DNA of 8,449 nt, from positions 1 to 8,449 of the forward strand of contig JAJFBO010000031.1 of assembly GCA_020697025.1 (NCBI GenBank). The letters run 5' to 3'. This DNA comes from Burkholderiales bacterium (GTDB taxonomy: Bacteria > Pseudomonadota > Gammaproteobacteria > Burkholderiales > UBA11063). Below are positions 6,096 to 8,449 of this stretch, piece by piece. Positions within the stretch are counted from its first letter, which is position 1. Every line of letters starts with the position of its first letter. The notes under the pieces are model-generated. The model had not been told where the DNA came from and made no database searches. It saw only the letters and a list, made by a program, of their open reading frames with translations. The position numbers and the translations under genes were made by a program.

Positions 6096-6545
6096 ATGTT
6101 TGGTGGTGTAACTCATTTGAGTATAGATCCTAAAAGTAGGATAGCAATTCCCGCCAAATATCGTGAAACGTTTGATAACGGATTTTGTAACCGTATAACA
6201 GTATCGCTTGAATCATCTGACTGTCTTATTTTATACCCTGAAAAACACTGGTTGGAAGTAAGGGAAAAAATTCAAAGCCTGCCTAATGGTTCGCATCCAT
6301 TGGTAAAGAGTTATCAACGTTTGGTTTTAGGCTATGCTGAAACTCTTGAAATGGATAAAGCTGGGCGGATATTATTATCAAGTAGTTTAAGAGATTTAGT
6401 TAAGCTTGAAAAAGAAGCTGTTTTAGTAGGTTTAGGGAATCGCTTTGAACTATGGGATAAAGCTAACTGGCTAAATGAAACACAAAAGGCATTGCAGATA
6501 CCACCAGATGATTTAGCGGGTTTGCTCTCTGGTTTTTCATTATAA
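6096..6545 (+). CDS. mraZ: Transcriptional regulator MraZ
   Basis: MraZ is a DNA-binding protein with two AbrB/SpoVT-like swapped-hairpin domains that forms ring-shaped oligomers and controls the dcw operon. From ATG 6096 it has 149 residues (E. coli 152). Both half-domains show the DxxxR signature: Asp11-Arg15 in SIDPKSRIAIPAKYRE and Asp87-Arg91 in EMDKAGRILL. The N-terminus MFGGVTHLSID lines up with the usual MFRG start. An upstream GTG would add MAKGLN, but it lies inside the operator. The gene is first in the dcw cluster, and its TAA is directly followed by the rsmH ATG. Confidence 0.96.
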   Translation: MFGGVTHLSIDPKSRIAIPAKYRETFDNGFCNRITVSLESSDCLILYPEKHWLEVREKIQSLPNGSHPLVKSYQRLVLGYAETLEMDKAGRILLSSSLRDLVKLEKEAVLVGLGNRFELWDKANWLNETQKALQIPPDDLAGLLSGFSL

Positions 6546-7451
6546 ATGACAGCCCATTATCCAGTTTTATTAAAAGAGTCAATTGAATTACTAAATATCA
6601 AAGCAGATGGAATTTATATTGATGGCACATTTGGACGCGGTGGTCATACTAAAGAAATCTTAAAGAGATTAGGCCCTGATGGCAGATTAATAGCTTTTGA
6701 TAAAGATCCTGAAGCACATACTTATGCGTTTGAACATTTTACTGATAAAAGACTTAAGCTAATTTGGGATAGTTTTGCTAATATGGCAGAACATTTACCA
6801 GATTTAAAAGTAGATGGTATATTACTAGATTTAGGTGTATCTTCACCTCAGTTAGATGATCAAGCCAGAGGTTTTAGTTTCAGGTTTGATGCACCGCTTG
6901 ACATGCGCATGGATACCAGTAAGGGTATTAGCGCAAAAGAGTGGATAAATAGTGTTAGTGAGAAAGAATTGGCCGATATCTTATGGAATTACGGTGAAGA
7001 ACGGTTTTCCAAAAGGATAGCTAAGGCAATAATTGATAGACGACAAAAAGAGCCTATAGAAACAACAAAAGAATTAGCAAATATTATTGATAATGCAATG
7101 CCTTTTAAAGAAAAAGGCAAAAATCCGGCAACCAGAACCTTTCAGGCCATTCGGATTTTTATCAACAATGAACTGAGGGATTTAGAACAGTTACTAGCAC
7201 AGATACCAGGCTTATTGCAAGTTGGTGGAGTAATGGTAGTAATTAGTTTTCATTCGTTAGAAGACAGGATGGTAAAAAATGCATTTAATAATTTGGCTAA
7301 AGTTCAAAATTTACCAAAATGGGTAATGGCAAATCCTGTGTTACCAGGATATGAGATTATCGCCAAAAAAATTAAAGCAAATAGTAATGAAATTGAAAAC
7401 AATGTACGTAGCCGTAGCAGCATTTTACGTGCAATAAAGCGATTGAAGTAA
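6546..7451 (+). CDS. rsmH: 16S rRNA (cytosine(1402)-N(4))-methyltransferase
   Basis: RsmH (MraW) uses S-adenosylmethionine to N4-methylate C1402 in the decoding centre of 16S rRNA. At 301 residues it is full length (E. coli 313). It starts with HYPVLLKESIELL. The SAM-binding motif is GTFGRGGHT (27-35), followed by the acidic FDKD (51-54). Further family blocks are DGILLDLGVSSPQLD (90-104), GFSFRFDAPLDMRMD (109-123), NPATRTFQAIRIFINNEL (about 193-210), VISFHSLEDRMVK (about 232-245) and the C-terminal RSRSSILRAIKR. The ATG directly abuts the mraZ stop and has no clear Shine-Dalgarno, so translation is probably coupled to mraZ. ftsL begins 4 bases downstream. Confidence 0.98.
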   Translation: MTAHYPVLLKESIELLNIKADGIYIDGTFGRGGHTKEILKRLGPDGRLIAFDKDPEAHTYAFEHFTDKRLKLIWDSFANMAEHLPDLKVDGILLDLGVSSPQLDDQARGFSFRFDAPLDMRMDTSKGISAKEWINSVSEKELADILWNYGEERFSKRIAKAIIDRRQKEPIETTKELANIIDNAMPFKEKGKNPATRTFQAIRIFINNELRDLEQLLAQIPGLLQVGGVMVVISFHSLEDRMVKNAFNNLAKVQNLPKWVMANPVLPGYEIIAKKIKANSNEIENNVRSRSSILRAIKRLK

Positions 7452-7455
7452 ATTT

Positions 7456-7716
7456 ATGTTAAGAATTGTGAATATAGTATTGATTGTATTGGTTATTGTT
7501 AGTGCCTTTTCATTGATTAAAGAGCGCTACCAATCACGGTTACATTATGCCAGATTAGATAATTTAAAAACTCAGGCTGAAGAATTGAATAAGGAGTATT
7601 CAAGACTACAGATTGAAGAGGGGACGTATTCTTCAAATTTGGTTTTACAAGATGTGGCCGTGCATAGGTTGAACTTGGTTCAACCAACAAAACAAAATAT
7701 TGTAGGAATAAAATAA
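7456..7716 (+). CDS. ftsL: Cell division protein FtsL
   Basis: FtsL is a small bitopic inner-membrane divisome protein. With FtsB and FtsQ it activates FtsW-FtsI septal peptidoglycan synthesis. The 86 residues show a very short cytoplasmic N-terminus and one membrane span at about residues 4-22 (IVNIVLIVLVIVSAFSLI). A periplasmic heptad-like coiled coil follows at about 34-60 and leads into a LQIEEGTYSS segment typical of proteobacterial FtsL. The sequence family is weakly conserved, so the call rests on topology, size and position between rsmH and ftsI, which is diagnostic. The stop lies 1 base before the ftsI ATG. Confidence 0.93.
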   Translation: MLRIVNIVLIVLVIVSAFSLIKERYQSRLHYARLDNLKTQAEELNKEYSRLQIEEGTYSSNLVLQDVAVHRLNLVQPTKQNIVGIK

Positions 7717-7717
7717 A

Positions 7718-8449
7718 ATGCTAGCCAATCAACAAATTCGCAAATTTTACAGCCTCGCAGAAAATGTAGGTTCTTATAGTCACGTCAAGCTTAGGGATAA
7801 ATCTTATAAGATGTTTAGTCGTTCAAAAGGTATATTAATTTTTGCCTTAATTTTAACTATGGCTATACTAGGCAGGTTAGTTTATATTAATACTATAAGC
7901 AATAATTTTCTGGAAAGTCAGCTAAATACACGAATTATGCGTGTACTAAAAATTCCGGCGATGAGGGGCGTTATTATTGACCGCAATAATAATCCATTAG
8001 CTGTAAGTACACCAGTAGCATCTATTTGGGTTGATCCTACTGAGTTAGAGAATGTTACGAGCGCCCAAATTAATCAATTAGCCTCTATCTTGAATATGAC
8101 TACAGCCGAACTAAATGAAAAGCTCAATCAAAAGAATAAAACCTTTGTTTATATCAAGCGCGCAATTAGCCCAGAGCAAGGCAAGCTAGTAGCAAATATG
8201 CAAATTGACGGCATATATGATATTCAGGAGTTTAAGCGTTATTATCCAAGCGGTGAAGTTACCGCACACGTAGTTGGATTTAATAATATAGATGATCGTG
8301 GTGCTGAGGGTATAGAATACGCAAGCGATAAAAATTTATTGGGTCATGATGGGTTACAGCAAATATTGCGGGATAGGAAAGGAAGGGTTATTGAAAATAC
8401 AGGAATTGCAAAACCTGCAGCTAATGGTGATACAATTACTTTATCTATT
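7718..8449 (+). CDS. ftsI: Peptidoglycan D,D-transpeptidase FtsI (PBP3), N-terminal part
   Basis: FtsI is the class B penicillin-binding protein that cross-links septal peptidoglycan with FtsW. The first 244 codons are visible, and the gene runs off the right edge. A cytoplasmic N-terminal tail of about 37 residues precedes one membrane span (about 38-57, GILIFALILTMAILGRLVYI). The non-penicillin-binding pedestal region follows: RGVIIDRNNNPLAVSTP (83-99), SIWVDP, FVYIKRAISPEQ, then the block with RYYPSGEVTAHVVGF and the DDRGAEGIEYA segment. These are standard class B PBP motifs. The active-site SxxK, SxN and KTG motifs lie outside the window, so catalytic integrity is not tested. AGGA at 7704-7707, inside ftsL, lies 10 bases before the ATG. 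Confidence 0.97.
   Translation, partial: MLANQQIRKFYSLAENVGSYSHVKLRDKSYKMFSRSKGILIFALILTMAILGRLVYINTISNNFLESQLNTRIMRVLKIPAMRGVIIDRNNNPLAVSTPVASIWVDPTELENVTSAQINQLASILNMTTAELNEKLNQKNKTFVYIKRAISPEQGKLVANMQIDGIYDIQEFKRYYPSGEVTAHVVGFNNIDDRGAEGIEYASDKNLLGHDGLQQILRDRKGRVIENTGIAKPAANGDTITLSI

Overview
The window is AT-rich chromosomal DNA in which every convincing gene reads left to right. It looks like a Gram-negative proteobacterium. HldD (ADP-heptose 6-epimerase) implies heptose-containing lipopolysaccharide, and mraZ-rsmH-ftsL-ftsI is the standard start of a proteobacterial division and cell-wall (dcw) cluster. The wording of FtsL and FtsI reads like a low-GC betaproteobacterium (Neisseriales-like), but that placement is inference.

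Layout: (1) 3-548 is the C-terminal part of a GH76-like (alpha-1,6-mannanase family) protein that enters from the left edge. (2) 803-1771 is an orphan secreted protein of unknown family, followed by an AT-rich hairpin. (3) 1920-5767 is a tightly packed run: ychF, a Cys-type glutathione peroxidase, hldD, and an enolase-superfamily sugar-acid dehydratase. The dehydratase is split by one in-frame TAA, with no frame change. (4) 5768 to about 6040 is a gene-free leader holding a GC-rich structured patch. (5) 6096-8449 is the dcw cluster: mraZ, rsmH, ftsL and the first 244 codons of ftsI, with gaps of 0 to 4 bases.

The clearest regulatory signal is in front of mraZ. Four GTGG-like boxes start at 6048, 6058, 6068 and 6078, exactly one helical turn apart. 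They overlap the predicted -10 element and end at the Shine-Dalgarno. This is the expected layout of a MraZ autoregulatory operator. It also shows that an upstream in-frame GTG (6078) is operator sequence and that translation should start at ATG 6096.

I found no transposase, CRISPR array, tRNA or rRNA, and no clear new multi-gene system. The items most worth following up are the MraZ operator, the interrupted dehydratase, the orphan secreted protein and the GC-rich intergenic patch.
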